Assembly: GCA_035515795.1 (NCBI GenBank)
Contig: DATJAY010000020.1
Span: 62,001 to 126,000, forward strand
DNA: 64,000 nucleotides
DNA from: Candidatus Acidiferrales bacterium
Lineage (GTDB): Bacteria > Bacteroidota > Ignavibacteria > Kryptoniales > JAKASW01
Direction: 5' to 3'
Both the position numbers and the translations under genes were made by a program. Shown here piece after piece: positions 1-9,760 of this stretch. The first letter of the stretch is position 1, and each line of letters begins with the position of its first letter. The notes below the pieces were generated by a model. That model was not told the DNA's origin and did no database searches. It saw only the letters and a program-made list of their open reading frames with translations.

Positions 1-818
1 TTCTCGATACTTGCGGAACGGGCGGCGACAGCGCGGGCACATTTAACATTTCTACCGCTGCTGCATTGGTTGCATCTGCGGCCGGCGCGACGGTCGCAAA
101 GCATGGAAATCGAGCAGTGTCGAGCAAATCGGGAAGCGCAGACGTCTTGAAGGCTCTTGGATTAAATCTGGACGGACTCGATTTGCAGAAGACGGAGAAG
201 GCACTGCGAGAGATCGGGCTGGCTTTTCTTTTCGCGCCGGTCCATCATAAGTCGATGAGGTTTGCGGGGCCGGTCAGGCGCGACCTCGGCGTGCGGACAA
301 TTTTTAATCTGCTCGGCCCGTTGACGAACCCGGCAGGAGCGAATCGTCAATTGCTGGGGGTTTACAGCAAGAATCTCCTGCGAAGAATAGCGGAAGTTCT
401 TAGAGACCTCGGGAGTGAGGCGGCGCTCGTCGTTCACGGTGAGCCGACGATGGATGAGATTTCGCTCTGCGGAAAAACTTTTATTGCGGAACTAAAGAAC
501 GGAAAGATAGACGAGTACGAAATTGCGCCTGAAGATTTCGGCTTCAAGCGCGCTGCGCTAAACGATCTCGTCGTCCATAATCAGGAAGAGTCTGTCGATG
601 CTTTTATGAAGGCAATAAAAGGGATGGATTCGCCGTTCTTTGATGCTATGCTTCTTAACGCGGGTGCGGCAATTTATGTGGCGGGCATCGAGCAGAATAT
701 TGAGGCTGGAATAGCCAGGGCGCGTGACGTTGTCGTAAATGGACAGGCGGAGAACAAGCTCCGCTGTCTTATTGAGATAACCGGGTCTGCCGGTCCGACA
801 AACACTCCGCAAGCATGA
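1..818 (+). CDS. trpD: Anthranilate phosphoribosyltransferase, 5' truncated by window edge
   Basis: Transfers phosphoribose from PRPP to anthranilate, the second step of tryptophan synthesis, in the cytosol. The frame is open from base 3 and begins with the PRPP-binding glycine loop DTCGTGGDS, followed by KHGNR, SSKSGSADVLKALG and GPLTNPA, all typical of TrpD. About 271 residues are visible; the N-terminal helical domain (roughly 80 residues) lies upstream of the window. Its stop overlaps the start of the CorC-like gene as ATGA, so the two are probably co-translated. trpE/trpG may lie upstream but cannot be seen. Confidence 0.96.
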   Translation, partial: LDTCGTGGDSAGTFNISTAAALVASAAGATVAKHGNRAVSSKSGSADVLKALGLNLDGLDLQKTEKALREIGLAFLFAPVHHKSMRFAGPVRRDLGVRTIFNLLGPLTNPAGANRQLLGVYSKNLLRRIAEVLRDLGSEAALVVHGEPTMDEISLCGKTFIAELKNGKIDEYEIAPEDFGFKRAALNDLVVHNQEESVDAFMKAIKGMDSPFFDAMLLNAGAAIYVAGIEQNIEAGIARARDVVVNGQAENKLRCLIEITGSAGPTNTPQA

Positions 819-2131
819 TCGAGAGTTTCATTCTGGCCGTGGTGCTTTTTGCTTCCGCATCACTTTGCTGGGGTTTCGTATGCTCCGTTGACGCGGTCAA
901 GTTTGGGAAACGTCTCCTTATTACCTCGATCTTTATTTCAGCAATCCTTTCTATATTTGCCGCCATATTTTTCGTGAAGGGATTTGCGGAATTGGAAGAG
1001 GATATCGGTATTCTCGGCGCATCAATAGTCTTTGCCCTTTCTTTTATTCTGAGCCTGTCGGTCGGTGCCGTGTTGAGCGTCTATTCGAAGTCAGCGAAGA
1101 TGTTCGTGTATGTCGAGAAAATGCTTAGAGGGTCCGGCGAGAAAGACGGGCGTGAGGAAATTATCGACGAGATTCTGGATCGCAGCTCCGAAACCGGACA
1201 GATAGATGTCCTTGAACGTGAGCTGATCGAGAGCGTGCTGAAGTTCACCGACAAAACAGTCCGTGAAGCGATGGTTCCACGCGGCGATATAGTGGCGATT
1301 GATATTGATGAAGATCGCAGGCATTTCCTGCATAAGGTTATCGAGGAAGGATATTCGCGTCTTCCGGTCTTTCGCGGCTCGATAGATAATATCGTCGGAA
1401 TAATTTATGCAAAGGATTTGCTGACGATGGTGGAAAGCGATGCTGTGATAGTTCTCCACGACCTTCTCCGGCCTCCGTACTATGTGCCGGCTACGAAAAA
1501 AATAAGTCAGCTCCTCCGTGAAATGCAGAGGGACAAGATACATCTCGCGGTTGTGGTCGACGAGTTCGGCGGAACAGAAGGCATTGTGACTCTTGAAGAC
1601 GTTCTCGAGGAAATCGTCGGTGAGATACAGGACGAATACGATGAGAATCCATCGGAGTTGACCCGCGATCCGAACGGAGATGTTCATATTGCAGGGTTGA
1701 TGACAGTGAACAGGTTCAACGAGCTTCTCGAAGCCGGTGTCCCGCAAAGCGACGATTATGACACCATGGCAGGCTTCGTACAGAAACTTGCCGGAAAGCT
1801 TCCCCAAAAAGATGAAATCTATAACCACGAGGAAATGTTTTTCATCATAGAAGAAGTCGCCCGTCATAGGATCAAGCGGCTTCGGGTATCGTTTAAAGAA
1901 CACCCGGCTCAGACTGCCGAGACGAACGATACGGCTTCTGATATAGATCGCTTGACCGACGTCTATCGCCGGTTTCAAAGACAGAGTGGCGATAGGGTTG
2001 ATCCTTCCACAGATAGGTCAGGCGATTCGTACGGAAAGAAAAAGAGCCGCAATGGAAAAAAGAAGAATTCGAGGGACCAATCTCGACAGGAAAAGATGAA
2101 AACCTTCAGGAAACCCGGGGAGATGAAGTGA
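815..2131 (+). CDS. CNNM/CorC (HlyC) family membrane protein with CBS pair
   Basis: 438 aa. The N-terminal 90 residues hold about three hydrophobic segments, a short version of the DUF21 membrane domain. A CBS-domain pair follows at about residues 150-270 (VREAMVPRGDI, YSRLPVFRG, VVDEFGGTEGIVTLEDVLEEIVGEI), then a CorC_HlyC transporter-associated domain (about 285-365) and a lysine/arginine-rich tail of about 50 residues. Family members are linked to Mg2+/Co2+ efflux; the substrate here is inferred. It overlaps trpD by 4 bp (ATGA) and trpC by 4 bp (GTGA), so it is embedded in the trp operon without an obvious role in tryptophan synthesis. Confidence 0.88.
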   Translation: MIESFILAVVLFASASLCWGFVCSVDAVKFGKRLLITSIFISAILSIFAAIFFVKGFAELEEDIGILGASIVFALSFILSLSVGAVLSVYSKSAKMFVYVEKMLRGSGEKDGREEIIDEILDRSSETGQIDVLERELIESVLKFTDKTVREAMVPRGDIVAIDIDEDRRHFLHKVIEEGYSRLPVFRGSIDNIVGIIYAKDLLTMVESDAVIVLHDLLRPPYYVPATKKISQLLREMQRDKIHLAVVVDEFGGTEGIVTLEDVLEEIVGEIQDEYDENPSELTRDPNGDVHIAGLMTVNRFNELLEAGVPQSDDYDTMAGFVQKLAGKLPQKDEIYNHEEMFFIIEEVARHRIKRLRVSFKEHPAQTAETNDTASDIDRLTDVYRRFQRQSGDRVDPSTDRSGDSYGKKKSRNGKKKNSRDQSRQEKMKTFRKPGEMK

Positions 2132-2955
2132 CGAATTTCCTTGAGGAAATAGTCCGTAAGAAAAAAATAGAAGTCGAGACGGCGAAAAAGAAGTTGAGCC
2201 TCTCCGAATTGAAGAATATCGTCGACGGCTTACGGCCGAGGAATGATTTTAGAAGCGGAGTCACGCGGAAGAAAGATGGACCCCTAAGTGTTATCGCGGA
2301 ATTCAAGCGTGCGTCGCCCTCAAAAGGCGTGATTGCAGAAAACGCCGATCCGGCCGCAATCGGCCGGGATTACGAAAAAGGCGGGGCCTCTGCGATCTCG
2401 GTCTTGACGGAGAAAAATTATTTCAAAGGCACAGTTGAGGATCTGCAGTGCATCCATGATGCTGTGAGTAGTGTTCCTATTCTCAGGAAAGATTTCATCG
2501 TAGATGAATACCAGATTTATGAATCTGTGCGAATGGGCGCGGATGCAATATTATTGATTGTCACGGCGTTGGCTGAGAGTGAACTGAAGAAATTCGCAGC
2601 GCTGGCAAAAGACCTGTCACTTAGCAGCCTAATTGAAGTGCATTCGGAGGAGGAGCTTGGAATTGCGCTCGCCGCCGGTGGGGAAATTATCGGAGTGAAC
2701 AATCGAAATCTTATTACTTTCGAAGTCTCCAATGCAGTTTCCGAGCAGCTGGCAAAGAAGATCCCCGATGAAATCGTGAGCATCAGCGAGAGCGGGATCC
2801 GCGACATGTCGGGACTTCAAGCTGCGTTAGAATCCGGCTATCATGCCGTTTTGATCGGCGAACATTTTATGCGGGCGGAAAAGAGAGCTGATGAAGTGCG
2901 AAGATTTGCGTCTTATCGCATGGAGAAGAGCGCTCGGCGCATGGCACGGATGTGA
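2128..2955 (+). CDS. trpC: Indole-3-glycerol-phosphate synthase
   Basis: 275 aa, close to the usual 255-270. Closes the ring of CdRP to indole-3-glycerol phosphate in tryptophan synthesis. TIM-barrel motifs are in order: VIAEFKRASPSKG (catalytic Lys strand), ISVLTEKNYFKG, PILRKDFIVDEYQIYE, LLIVTAL, LIEVHSEEEL, IIGVNNRNL, SISESGI and LIGEHFM. The start is GTG, overlapping the upstream stop as GTGA, which implies translational coupling. trpF follows three bases downstream. Confidence 0.96.
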   Translation: MTNFLEEIVRKKKIEVETAKKKLSLSELKNIVDGLRPRNDFRSGVTRKKDGPLSVIAEFKRASPSKGVIAENADPAAIGRDYEKGGASAISVLTEKNYFKGTVEDLQCIHDAVSSVPILRKDFIVDEYQIYESVRMGADAILLIVTALAESELKKFAALAKDLSLSSLIEVHSEEELGIALAAGGEIIGVNNRNLITFEVSNAVSEQLAKKIPDEIVSISESGIRDMSGLQAALESGYHAVLIGEHFMRAEKRADEVRRFASYRMEKSARRMARM

Positions 2956-2958
2956 CAG

Positions 2959-3585
2959 ATGTTCGTAAAAATCTGCGGTATCACAAACATCCAGGATGCT
3001 TACGCCTGCATCGAAACCGGCGCAGATGCGATCGGCTTGAATTTTTACCCGAAGAGCAAACGTTTCATTCGATTTGATGATGCCGCGGCAATCGTTCGGG
3101 AAGTCTCGGCCTACGCGACGACCGTCGGTGTCATGGTACAGCCTACGATTGAGGAGATCGCCGAAGCGATCGATGCTACCGAGGTCGATGCACTTCAGGT
3201 TTACGAGCCGAAATTTGAAACGGCGGACTTCGATTTCAAGAAATTGCTATATTACACCGTTCGCGTGAAGAAGCGTGGCGAAGTAAAAGCCGCGTCGAAG
3301 GTTGGAGCGGACCTGATTTTTTTGGATTCATTTACGCAGAGCGAATTCGGCGGGACTGGCAAAATATCGGATTGGGATGAAATTGTGCAAAGCGGCGTCG
3401 ATCTGTCGACCAGGTTTGTGATTTCAGGAGGCCTGAACAGCCAGAATGTCTGCGACGCTATCAAGAGGTTGAATCCGTACGGCGTCGACACAGCGTCGGG
3501 GGTAGAATCGACCCCGGGCAAGAAGGATCATGGAAAAATTAGAGAATTTGTGTCGAATGCAAAGCAATGCGGCAATACCGACTAG
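2959..3585 (+). CDS. trpF: Phosphoribosylanthranilate isomerase
   Basis: 208 aa, normal length. Performs the Amadori rearrangement of phosphoribosylanthranilate to CdRP. The N-terminus VKICGITNIQDA carries the catalytic Cys of the KICG motif. GADAIGLNFYPKSKRF, VGVMVQP, LDSFTQSEFGGTG and the phosphate-binding end ISGGLNSQNV with GVDTASGVE follow in family order. The C-terminal Asp-Thr-Ala-Ser-Gly segment is typical of TrpF. It lies directly after trpC in the same operon. Confidence 0.95.
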   Translation: MFVKICGITNIQDAYACIETGADAIGLNFYPKSKRFIRFDDAAAIVREVSAYATTVGVMVQPTIEEIAEAIDATEVDALQVYEPKFETADFDFKKLLYYTVRVKKRGEVKAASKVGADLIFLDSFTQSEFGGTGKISDWDEIVQSGVDLSTRFVISGGLNSQNVCDAIKRLNPYGVDTASGVESTPGKKDHGKIREFVSNAKQCGNTD

Positions 3586-3644
3586 GTTTTCGAAAATCGG
3601 ATGTCAGCAGTTGGTAGATAGAACCTGAAAGTTGAAGAGCAAGA

Positions 3645-4865
3645 ATGGAAAATGTAAAAGAAAAAATTGACGAGTATTATAAACTTCCGGACAAAAAAGG
3701 CCATTTCGGGACTTATGGCGGATCGTTCGTGCCGGAGACAATTGTAAAAGCCGCACAGGAACTCGACGAGGCGTTCGAGTCCGTAAAGAATGATAAAGAT
3801 TTCAACAAGGAATTTGAAGACTTATTAAAAAGCTTCGCCGGCAGACCGACTCCAATTTTCTATACTAAAAATCTAAGCCGCAAGTACGGCGCGAAATTTT
3901 ACCTAAAGAGGGAAGACCTTCTTCATACCGGGGCGCACAAGATTAACAACACGATCGGTCAGGCGCTGCTTGCTGAGAGATTAGGCAAGAAGAGAATTAT
4001 TGCAGAAACTGGCGCAGGCCAGCACGGAGTCGCTACGGCGACTGTTTGTGCGCTGCTCGGATTGAAATGTATCGTTTATATGGGCGAGGAGGACATGCAT
4101 CGCCAGGAGCCGAACGTTTTCAAGATGAGACTTCTTGGCGCGGAAGTCGTTCCCGTCTTGAGCGGGACAAAGACCTTGAAGGAAGCGACGAGCGAAGCGA
4201 TACGAGACTGGGTGACAAATGTCAGAGATACATTTTATATAATCGGCTCGGTTGTCGGGATGCACCCGTATCCGAAGCTGGTGAGGCATTTCCAGGCAGT
4301 AATCGGCCGCGAATCGAAGAAACAATTCAAAGAGAATTATGGAAAGCTTCCTGATTATGTCGTCGCTTGCGTCGGCGGTGGAAGCAACTCGCTGGGGATT
4401 TTTTACGACTTTGTAAGGGAGATTCCACACGTGAAGCTGATCGGCGTCGAGGCAGCGGGTGAAGGACTCGATACCGGAAAAACCGCGGCTTCTCTCTCGC
4501 TCGGCAAGCCGGGCGTGCTCCATGGTGCAATGCAATACCTCTTGCAGGATGAAAATGGAAACGTCCTGAATGCATATTCGATCTCGGCTGGTCTCGATTA
4601 TCCCGGCGTCGGACCGGAACATTCCTACTTAAAAGATTCCGGTCTTGTCAAATACGTTTCCGTGACGGATACCGAGGCTCTCGATGTCTTCGTCGAATTG
4701 TCGCGTCTCGAAGGGATCATCCCTGCACTCGAATCTGCACACGCTGTAGCTTATGCGGAGAAGCTCGCGGCGGGTGAAGGACAAGGGAAGGATATTCTCA
4801 TCAATCTTTCCGGTAGGGGAGATAAAGACCTTTACAGCGTGGCAAAAAGGTTGAACCTGGTGTGA
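3645..4865 (+). CDS. trpB: Tryptophan synthase beta subunit
   Basis: 406 aa. PLP enzyme condensing indole with serine to give tryptophan. The PLP lysine motif is [43 protein letters not shown], the phosphate loop [10 protein letters not shown] and the C-terminal LSGRGDKDL are all present, so this is the classical TrpB1 type that pairs with TrpA. A trpA gene is expected next, but the gene three bases downstream is queD. About 60 bp separate it from trpF. Confidence 0.96.
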   Translation: MENVKEKIDEYYKLPDKKGHFGTYGGSFVPETIVKAAQELDEAFESVKNDKDFNKEFEDLLKSFAGRPTPIFYTKNLSRKYGAKFYLKREDLLHTGAHKINNTIGQALLAERLGKKRIIAETGAGQHGVATATVCALLGLKCIVYMGEEDMHRQEPNVFKMRLLGAEVVPVLSGTKTLKEATSEAIRDWVTNVRDTFYIIGSVVGMHPYPKLVRHFQAVIGRESKKQFKENYGKLPDYVVACVGGGSNSLGIFYDFVREIPHVKLIGVEAAGEGLDTGKTAASLSLGKPGVLHGAMQYLLQDENGNVLNAYSISAGLDYPGVGPEHSYLKDSGLVKYVSVTDTEALDVFVELSRLEGIIPALESAHAVAYAEKLAAGEGQGKDILINLSGRGDKDLYSVAKRLNLV

Positions 4866-4868
4866 ATT

Positions 4869-5231
4869 TTGAAAACTAAGATCGGTAAGCATTTCGATTT
4901 CGAGTCGGCACACCAGCTGAAAGGCTCAATATACGGAAAGTGCCAGAACCTCCACGGCCATCGGTATCACCTGATAGTGGAAATCGAGGGCGAAGTCGAT
5001 CAGCACGGATGGGTATGTGATTTCGCGGAGATAGAAGAAGTCGTAAAGAAATTGATCATCGACAAATTCGATCACAAGAATTTGAACGACCACTTCGAAG
5101 TGTCGACCGTCGAGAACATTGCCAAATTTGTTTTCGAGACGATAGATAAAGAGCTTAAAGCTAGCACTTATCGGTTGTCGAAAGTTTTGTTGTACGAAAC
5201 AGCTGACAGCTATGCCGAAGTTACGCGTTAA
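4869..5231 (+). CDS. queD: 6-carboxy-5,6,7,8-tetrahydropterin synthase (QueD)
   Basis: 120 aa, the normal size. Converts 7,8-dihydroneopterin triphosphate to 6-carboxytetrahydropterin on the way to queuosine and other 7-deazaguanines. Zinc-ligand histidines are visible as H15 (FESAH) and H29/H31 (NLHGHRY), with the catalytic Cys at C25 and the FDHKNLND segment. The start is TTG, four bases after the trpB stop. The 3' end overlaps queE by 20 bp, so the two are one translational unit. Confidence 0.92.
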   Translation: MKTKIGKHFDFESAHQLKGSIYGKCQNLHGHRYHLIVEIEGEVDQHGWVCDFAEIEEVVKKLIIDKFDHKNLNDHFEVSTVENIAKFVFETIDKELKASTYRLSKVLLYETADSYAEVTR

Positions 5232-5796
5232 CGAAATTTTCTACAGCCTCCAGGGAGAAGGCGCTCGTAAGGGGAGCGCAAATATTTTCGTGCGGTTTGC
5301 GCATTGTAATCTCGAATGCGGATTCTGCGATACGGAGTTCGAAAGCTTTCGCGAGTTGACAGTCGATGAGTTGCTCGAAGAATGCAGCCGATTCGCTTGC
5401 AAGAACATAGTCTTCACGGGAGGCGAGCCTCTCCTCCAGCTCACTATCGATGTGGTGAGAGCGTTCAAGAAACCCGGATATTTTCTGGCCATTGAAACGA
5501 ACGGGACAATCATTCCACCGAAGGGATTAGACTGGATCACCGTGAGTCCGAAGGTTGCGGAGCACGTTCTGGCGAAAAACTTCAGGAGAATCCATATCAA
5601 CGAACTGAAGTACGTTCGCAACAAATCTCAGGGTATTCCTCGGAGCAAAGTCAAGGCAGATCATTATTATATCAGCCCGGAATTTGACGGAGACTACCCG
5701 AATGAAGAAAATATCAAACACTGCATTGATCTTGTCAAACAAAACGCTGAGTGGAAACTTTCTCTTCAGGAGCACAAGCTTCTGAAAATCAGATAA
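5212..5796 (+). CDS. queE: 7-carboxy-7-deazaguanine synthase, radical SAM (QueE)
   Basis: 194 aa, on the short side for the family. Radical-SAM ring contraction of carboxytetrahydropterin to 7-carboxy-7-deazaguanine. The cluster-binding cysteines are C32, C36 and C39 in CNLECGFC, the Cx3Cx2C spacing characteristic of QueE, preceded by the substrate-side motif FYSLQGEG. VFTGGEPLLQ and IETNGT are standard radical-SAM strands. It overlaps queD. No queC or queF is in the window. Confidence 0.92.
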   Translation: MPKLRVNEIFYSLQGEGARKGSANIFVRFAHCNLECGFCDTEFESFRELTVDELLEECSRFACKNIVFTGGEPLLQLTIDVVRAFKKPGYFLAIETNGTIIPPKGLDWITVSPKVAEHVLAKNFRRIHINELKYVRNKSQGIPRSKVKADHYYISPEFDGDYPNEENIKHCIDLVKQNAEWKLSLQEHKLLKIR

Positions 5797-5845
5797 GTGT
5801 TTTGATAAAAGATCCGATCTTGATTTAAGCTTGGGTTGGCCTACC

Positions 5846-5874
5846 TTGACTTTACTTTAAACGACATTTAAATT
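5846..5874 (+). promoter_or_regulatory. Predicted sigma70-type promoter of the nuo operon
   Basis: TTGACT at 5846-5851, a 17-bp spacer and TAAATT at 5869-5874, in the only sizeable gap before nuoA. The predicted transcription start near 5881 leaves a leader of about 20 bases. It has the same geometry as the candidate promoters at 49638 and 60286. Confidence 0.45.
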
Positions 5875-5901
5875 GAGCCCGAAAATTTTTTGGTGAAATA
5901 G

Positions 5902-6333
5902 ATGCTTTCTCAATTCGGAATTGTGCTGCTTTTCTTTATTGTCGGAGCAATACTCGTAGTTGCGACGCTTTTGATAGCACGGTTATTGAGACCTCATCGG
6001 CCGAGCGCGGAAAAACTCAGCACGTACGAATGCGGCGAGGAGCCGATCGGCGATAGCCGGATAAAATTCAACGTAAGATTCTATATCATCGCGCTAATAT
6101 TTCTGATCTTCGATGTTGAAATAGTGTTCCTTTTCCCGTGGGCGCTCGTCTATCAAAAGCTCGGCATGTTTGCGTTCGTAGAGATGATGATTTTTCTGGC
6201 GATCCTCATCGCGGGTTATGTCTATGTGTGGGTGAAAGGTGATCTCGACTGGGACAGGCCGCGGCCAAGGTATATCGACTACGTACGCAACGAATTGACC
6301 AGGACCAAGCAAGTCGGGACCGAAACGAAGTGA
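5902..6333 (+). CDS. nuoA: NADH-quinone oxidoreductase subunit A
   Basis: 143 aa membrane subunit of complex I with three hydrophobic segments (about residues 5-30, 60-85 and 92-115). The conserved loop [21 protein letters not shown] and [12 protein letters not shown] identify it. It is the first gene of the nuo run. The next gene begins 25 bp downstream. Confidence 0.96.
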   Translation: MLSQFGIVLLFFIVGAILVVATLLIARLLRPHRPSAEKLSTYECGEEPIGDSRIKFNVRFYIIALIFLIFDVEIVFLFPWALVYQKLGMFAFVEMMIFLAILIAGYVYVWVKGDLDWDRPRPRYIDYVRNELTRTKQVGTETK

Positions 6334-6358
6334 ATGGAATTCTAAATTTGATTTTACG

Positions 6359-6871
6359 ATGGGTTTATTAGATAAACAATTCAGCGACGGAAATATAGTA
6401 ATAACCTCTCTCGATAATCTTCTAAATTGGGCACGGCTCTCTTCTCTCTGGCAAATGCACTTCGGGTTGGCTTGCTGCGCAATCGAGATGATGGCAGCGT
6501 CCGCGTCGCACTTTGATATGATGCGGTTCGGTGTCATACCACGGGCCACTCCGCGTCAAACCGATGTCATGATTGTTTCTGGAACGGTCACACTGAAGAT
6601 GGCGACACGGGTCAAGAGGCTCTACGAGCAAATGGCCGAGCCGCGCTATGTCATTTCAATGGGATCCTGCTCAAACTGCGGCGGTCCGTATTGGGAGCAT
6701 GGCTACCACGTTTTGAAGGGTGTTGACCGTGTTATTCCCGTAGACGTCTATGTACCAGGATGCCCGCCCAGACCAGATGCGCTCCTCGAAGGTTTGATGA
6801 AATTGCAGGAAAAGGTTAGGCGGGAAAGTCGCATCAAGAAAGAAGATGTTAAGCTGGCGCCGGCTGCGTGA
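6359..6871 (+). CDS. nuoB: NADH-quinone oxidoreductase subunit B (N2 cluster)
   Basis: 170 aa, cytoplasmic peripheral-arm subunit that holds the terminal [4Fe-4S] cluster N2 next to the quinone site. The ligands are visible: the tandem pair C39-C40 (FGLACCAIE), C104 in MGSCSNCGG and C135 in [15 protein letters not shown]. All required cysteines are present. It sits between nuoA and nuoC in the standard order. Confidence 0.97.
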   Translation: MGLLDKQFSDGNIVITSLDNLLNWARLSSLWQMHFGLACCAIEMMAASASHFDMMRFGVIPRATPRQTDVMIVSGTVTLKMATRVKRLYEQMAEPRYVISMGSCSNCGGPYWEHGYHVLKGVDRVIPVDVYVPGCPPRPDALLEGLMKLQEKVRRESRIKKEDVKLAPAA

Positions 6872-6917
6872 AGAATTGGTCCATGCTTCGCAACGGCTGA
6901 CATCTGATAGCTAAAAC

Positions 6918-7397
6918 ATGAACGCAAACGAAATTCACGATAAGGTAAAATCAAAGTTCCCGGAAGCGGTTATTGAATTCAAACCCGAGGCCGTTACCGA
7001 GCCCTTCATTGTCGTCCGTTCCGAAATGATCAGGGAAGTCGCGCAATTTATTTCAGAAGATCCAGAGTTGAAATTTGATTACTTGATTTGTCTGTCGGGA
7101 GTAGATTTCAACGACGGCAATCTTGGCATCGTTTATCATTTGTCTTCGATGCCGAAAAGACACCGGATCGTGTTGAAGGTGAAAGTACCTAAAGACAAAC
7201 CTGAAGTGCCGTCCGTCGAATCGGTTTGGAAGACAGCCAACTGGCATGAACGGGAAGCGTTTGATCTTTTCGGAATCGTTTTTCTCGACCATCCCGATCT
7301 GCGGAGAATTTTGTTGCCCGACGACTGGGAAGGTTTCCCGTTAAGAAAGGATTATAAAGTACAAGAGTATTACCAGGGAATGAAAGTGCCATACTAA
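6918..7397 (+). CDS. nuoC: NADH-quinone oxidoreductase subunit C
   Basis: 159 aa, 30-kDa-type subunit of the peripheral arm, separate from nuoD rather than fused. The family signature is VWKTANWHEREAFDLFGI followed by HPDLRRILLPDDWEGFPLRKDY. The stop TAA is immediately followed by ATG of a possible small ORF (7398-7538). Confidence 0.96.
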   Translation: MNANEIHDKVKSKFPEAVIEFKPEAVTEPFIVVRSEMIREVAQFISEDPELKFDYLICLSGVDFNDGNLGIVYHLSSMPKRHRIVLKVKVPKDKPEVPSVESVWKTANWHEREAFDLFGIVFLDHPDLRRILLPDDWEGFPLRKDYKVQEYYQGMKVPY

Positions 7398-7538
7398 ATG
7401 GCAGCGTCCGGCACTTTTATAAAAATTATTTTGCGGAGAGATCCGCAGAAAGTCCCACCTGAGCGAGTAGCAAGAAAAATTTTTGATCTAAGTCAACGAC
7501 TAAGCGATTTGGAAAATCTCAGAGGAATAAATGGCTGA
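7398..7538 (+). CDS. Possible 46-aa small protein between nuoC and nuoD
   Basis: An ATG directly abuts the nuoC stop (TAAATG). The frame stays open for 46 codons across the whole nuoC-nuoD gap and stops at TGA 8 bp inside nuoD. The peptide begins [19 protein letters not shown] and ends in an acidic/basic amphipathic stretch ([17 protein letters not shown]). No membrane segment or known motif is seen. It would be translated by reinitiation after nuoC, and nuoD's own SD (AGAGGA) lies in its last codons. It could equally be a chance open spacer. Confidence 0.4.
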   Translation: MAASGTFIKIILRRDPQKVPPERVARKIFDLSQRLSDLENLRGING

Positions 7539-8649
7539 ACTGCACACCGAAGAAATGGTCCTGAACATGGGACCGCAGCATCCTTCGACGCATGGTGTGC
7601 TACGGGTCGAATTGGTTGTCGACGGCGAAGTTGTAGTCGATGCCGTTCCACATATCGGGTATCTCCATAGATGCTTTGAGAAGCATGCCGAGGCAATGAA
7701 TTACCAGCAGGTTGTGCCATACTGCGACAGAATGGACTACCTCGCGTCGATGAACAACGACCACGCGTATGTGCTTGCTGTAGAGAAACTTCTGAACATT
7801 CAGGTGCCGGAGCGGGTGGAATATATCCGCGTTGTGATGGCAGAGCTTCAGAGGATCGTCAGCCATCTGGTTGCAATCGGAACTTACGGCCTCGACATCG
7901 GTGCGTTCACGCCGTTTCTATACTGCTTCCGCGACCGCGAGATGGTGCTTGATCTGTTCGAGAGAACCTGCGGAGCGAGGCTCCTGTATAATTATATGTG
8001 GCCCGGCGGATTATCACACGATATACCGTCCGATTTTATTGAAAAGACGAAAGTCTTCGTCAAACAGTTTCCGGCGACGATAAAAGAGCTCAACGATTTG
8101 TTGAGTTACAATGAGATTTTTGTTAAACGCACGGCAAATGTAGGTGTTCTCCCTGCTGATGTGGCAATCAACTACGCGGCAAGCGGCCCGGTCCTTCGCG
8201 GCTCGGGCGTGAAATGGGATTTACGGAAAATGGATCCTTATTCGGTGTATCCAAAATTGGATTTTGACGTCGTGGTGGGAACGGGCGAGATGGGAACGCT
8301 CGGCGATTGCTGGGACAGGTACATGGTCAGAGTCCGCGAGATGGAACAGAGCCTGAGAATAATTGAGCAGGCAATCGAAAAGATTCCTGAAGGCAACGTC
8401 CAGGCCGCGATCCCGAAACGAATTCGACCGCCCGTCGGCGAGGTTTATGTGAGAAGCGAGGCGCCGCGCGGAGAACTCGGCTATTACATAATCAGCGATG
8501 GGAGTCAAAATCCGTTCAGAGTCAAAGCGAGGGCGCCGTCGTTTGTCAATCTAAGTCTGCTTCCTGAAATATCCCGCGGCTATTTAATCGCGGACATGAT
8601 CGCGATCATAGGGAGCATCGATATAGTGCTGGGCGATGTCGATAGATAA
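7531..8649 (+). CDS. nuoD: NADH-quinone oxidoreductase subunit D
   Basis: 372 aa, 49-kDa-type subunit that with NuoB forms the quinone-binding pocket; related to [NiFe]-hydrogenase large subunits but without Ni ligands. Signature motifs are [37 protein letters not shown] and the C-terminal DIVLGDVDR. Start ATG at 7531 has AGAGGA about seven bases upstream. Confidence 0.97.
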   Translation: MAELHTEEMVLNMGPQHPSTHGVLRVELVVDGEVVVDAVPHIGYLHRCFEKHAEAMNYQQVVPYCDRMDYLASMNNDHAYVLAVEKLLNIQVPERVEYIRVVMAELQRIVSHLVAIGTYGLDIGAFTPFLYCFRDREMVLDLFERTCGARLLYNYMWPGGLSHDIPSDFIEKTKVFVKQFPATIKELNDLLSYNEIFVKRTANVGVLPADVAINYAASGPVLRGSGVKWDLRKMDPYSVYPKLDFDVVVGTGEMGTLGDCWDRYMVRVREMEQSLRIIEQAIEKIPEGNVQAAIPKRIRPPVGEVYVRSEAPRGELGYYIISDGSQNPFRVKARAPSFVNLSLLPEISRGYLIADMIAIIGSIDIVLGDVDR

Positions 8650-8703
8650 ACGAATCCGAGATTTGAGATCTAAGACCCTAAGTTGTAAACCATAGATTCT
8701 TTT

Positions 8704-9726
8704 ATGCATAATTTCATAACATATTACCTTGGTACGGGCATCGTTGGCTCGCTGGTGTCAAGCCTCTTGCCTCTATTATGGATTTTCCCGTATGCCCTTG
8801 TTGCAATGTGGATCGAACTCAAAGTTTCGGCTCATATGCAGGACAGGCTTGGTCCGATGCGCACGGGAAAATGGCATGGATGGGCGCAGCCTCTCGCAGA
8901 TGTTGTGAAACTCCTGCAGAAGGAAGACACGATACCGACTGCGGCGGATAAATTGTTATACATCCTCGCTCCGCTTCTCGTGTTTGTGGGTGCATACGCG
9001 GCTTATGCTGCACTTCCATTCAGCCCTGCTTACATTGGATGCGACATCAATCTCGGGATTTTTTATATCATTGCCGTAAGCGCCATCGTGGTGCTCGGTA
9101 TTCTGATGGCCGGTTGGTCGTCGGACAACAAATGGTCTCTTCTCGGCGCGATGCGGACTGCTGCCCAGCTTGTAAGCTACGAGATTCCTTCATCACTTGC
9201 GGTGATTGCCGTTATCATGGTCGCCGGAAGTTTGAACCTGAACGACGTGTGCGCCGCGCAGGCTGGGTGGTTCTGGCACTGGTTTATTTTTGGAAAGTTT
9301 CCATTTCTCTTCATTACTTTCATAATTTATTTCATCGCCTCTCTCGCCGAGACGAACCGCGCGCCGTTCGATATCCCCGAAGCGGAGTCGGAGCTCGTCG
9401 CGGGTTATCATACCGAGTATAGCGGGATGAGATTCGCATTCTTCTATCTTGCAGAATATGCGAACATGTTTACGGTCGCGGCAATCGCGTCGATATTGTT
9501 CTTCGGAGGATGGAGCAGCCCGTTCGGTGCGTTCATGTCCGGACCGGTGTGGGGCGCGTTTTGGCTGATTACGAAGGGAATGGTTTTAGTATTTGTCCAG
9601 ATGTGGCTGCGCTGGACGCTGCCGCGCTTCAGAGTCGACCAGCTGATGTATTTGAGCTGGAAGGTTCTTACGCCGTTTGCACTTGCAAATCTGGTTGCAG
9701 TCGGTCTGTGGACAGTGCTCCGGTAA
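8704..9726 (+). CDS. nuoH: NADH-quinone oxidoreductase subunit H
   Basis: 340 aa, polytopic membrane subunit (about eight segments) that joins the peripheral and membrane arms at the quinone tunnel. Diagnostic stretches are [26 protein letters not shown] and the long [25 protein letters not shown] loop region. The order nuoD-nuoH without nuoEFG between them is typical of 11-subunit complex I. Confidence 0.96.
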   Translation: MHNFITYYLGTGIVGSLVSSLLPLLWIFPYALVAMWIELKVSAHMQDRLGPMRTGKWHGWAQPLADVVKLLQKEDTIPTAADKLLYILAPLLVFVGAYAAYAALPFSPAYIGCDINLGIFYIIAVSAIVVLGILMAGWSSDNKWSLLGAMRTAAQLVSYEIPSSLAVIAVIMVAGSLNLNDVCAAQAGWFWHWFIFGKFPFLFITFIIYFIASLAETNRAPFDIPEAESELVAGYHTEYSGMRFAFFYLAEYANMFTVAAIASILFFGGWSSPFGAFMSGPVWGAFWLITKGMVLVFVQMWLRWTLPRFRVDQLMYLSWKVLTPFALANLVAVGLWTVLR

Positions 9727-9760
9727 GAAATCATAAAGATTGAATCTTGATTTACAAATT

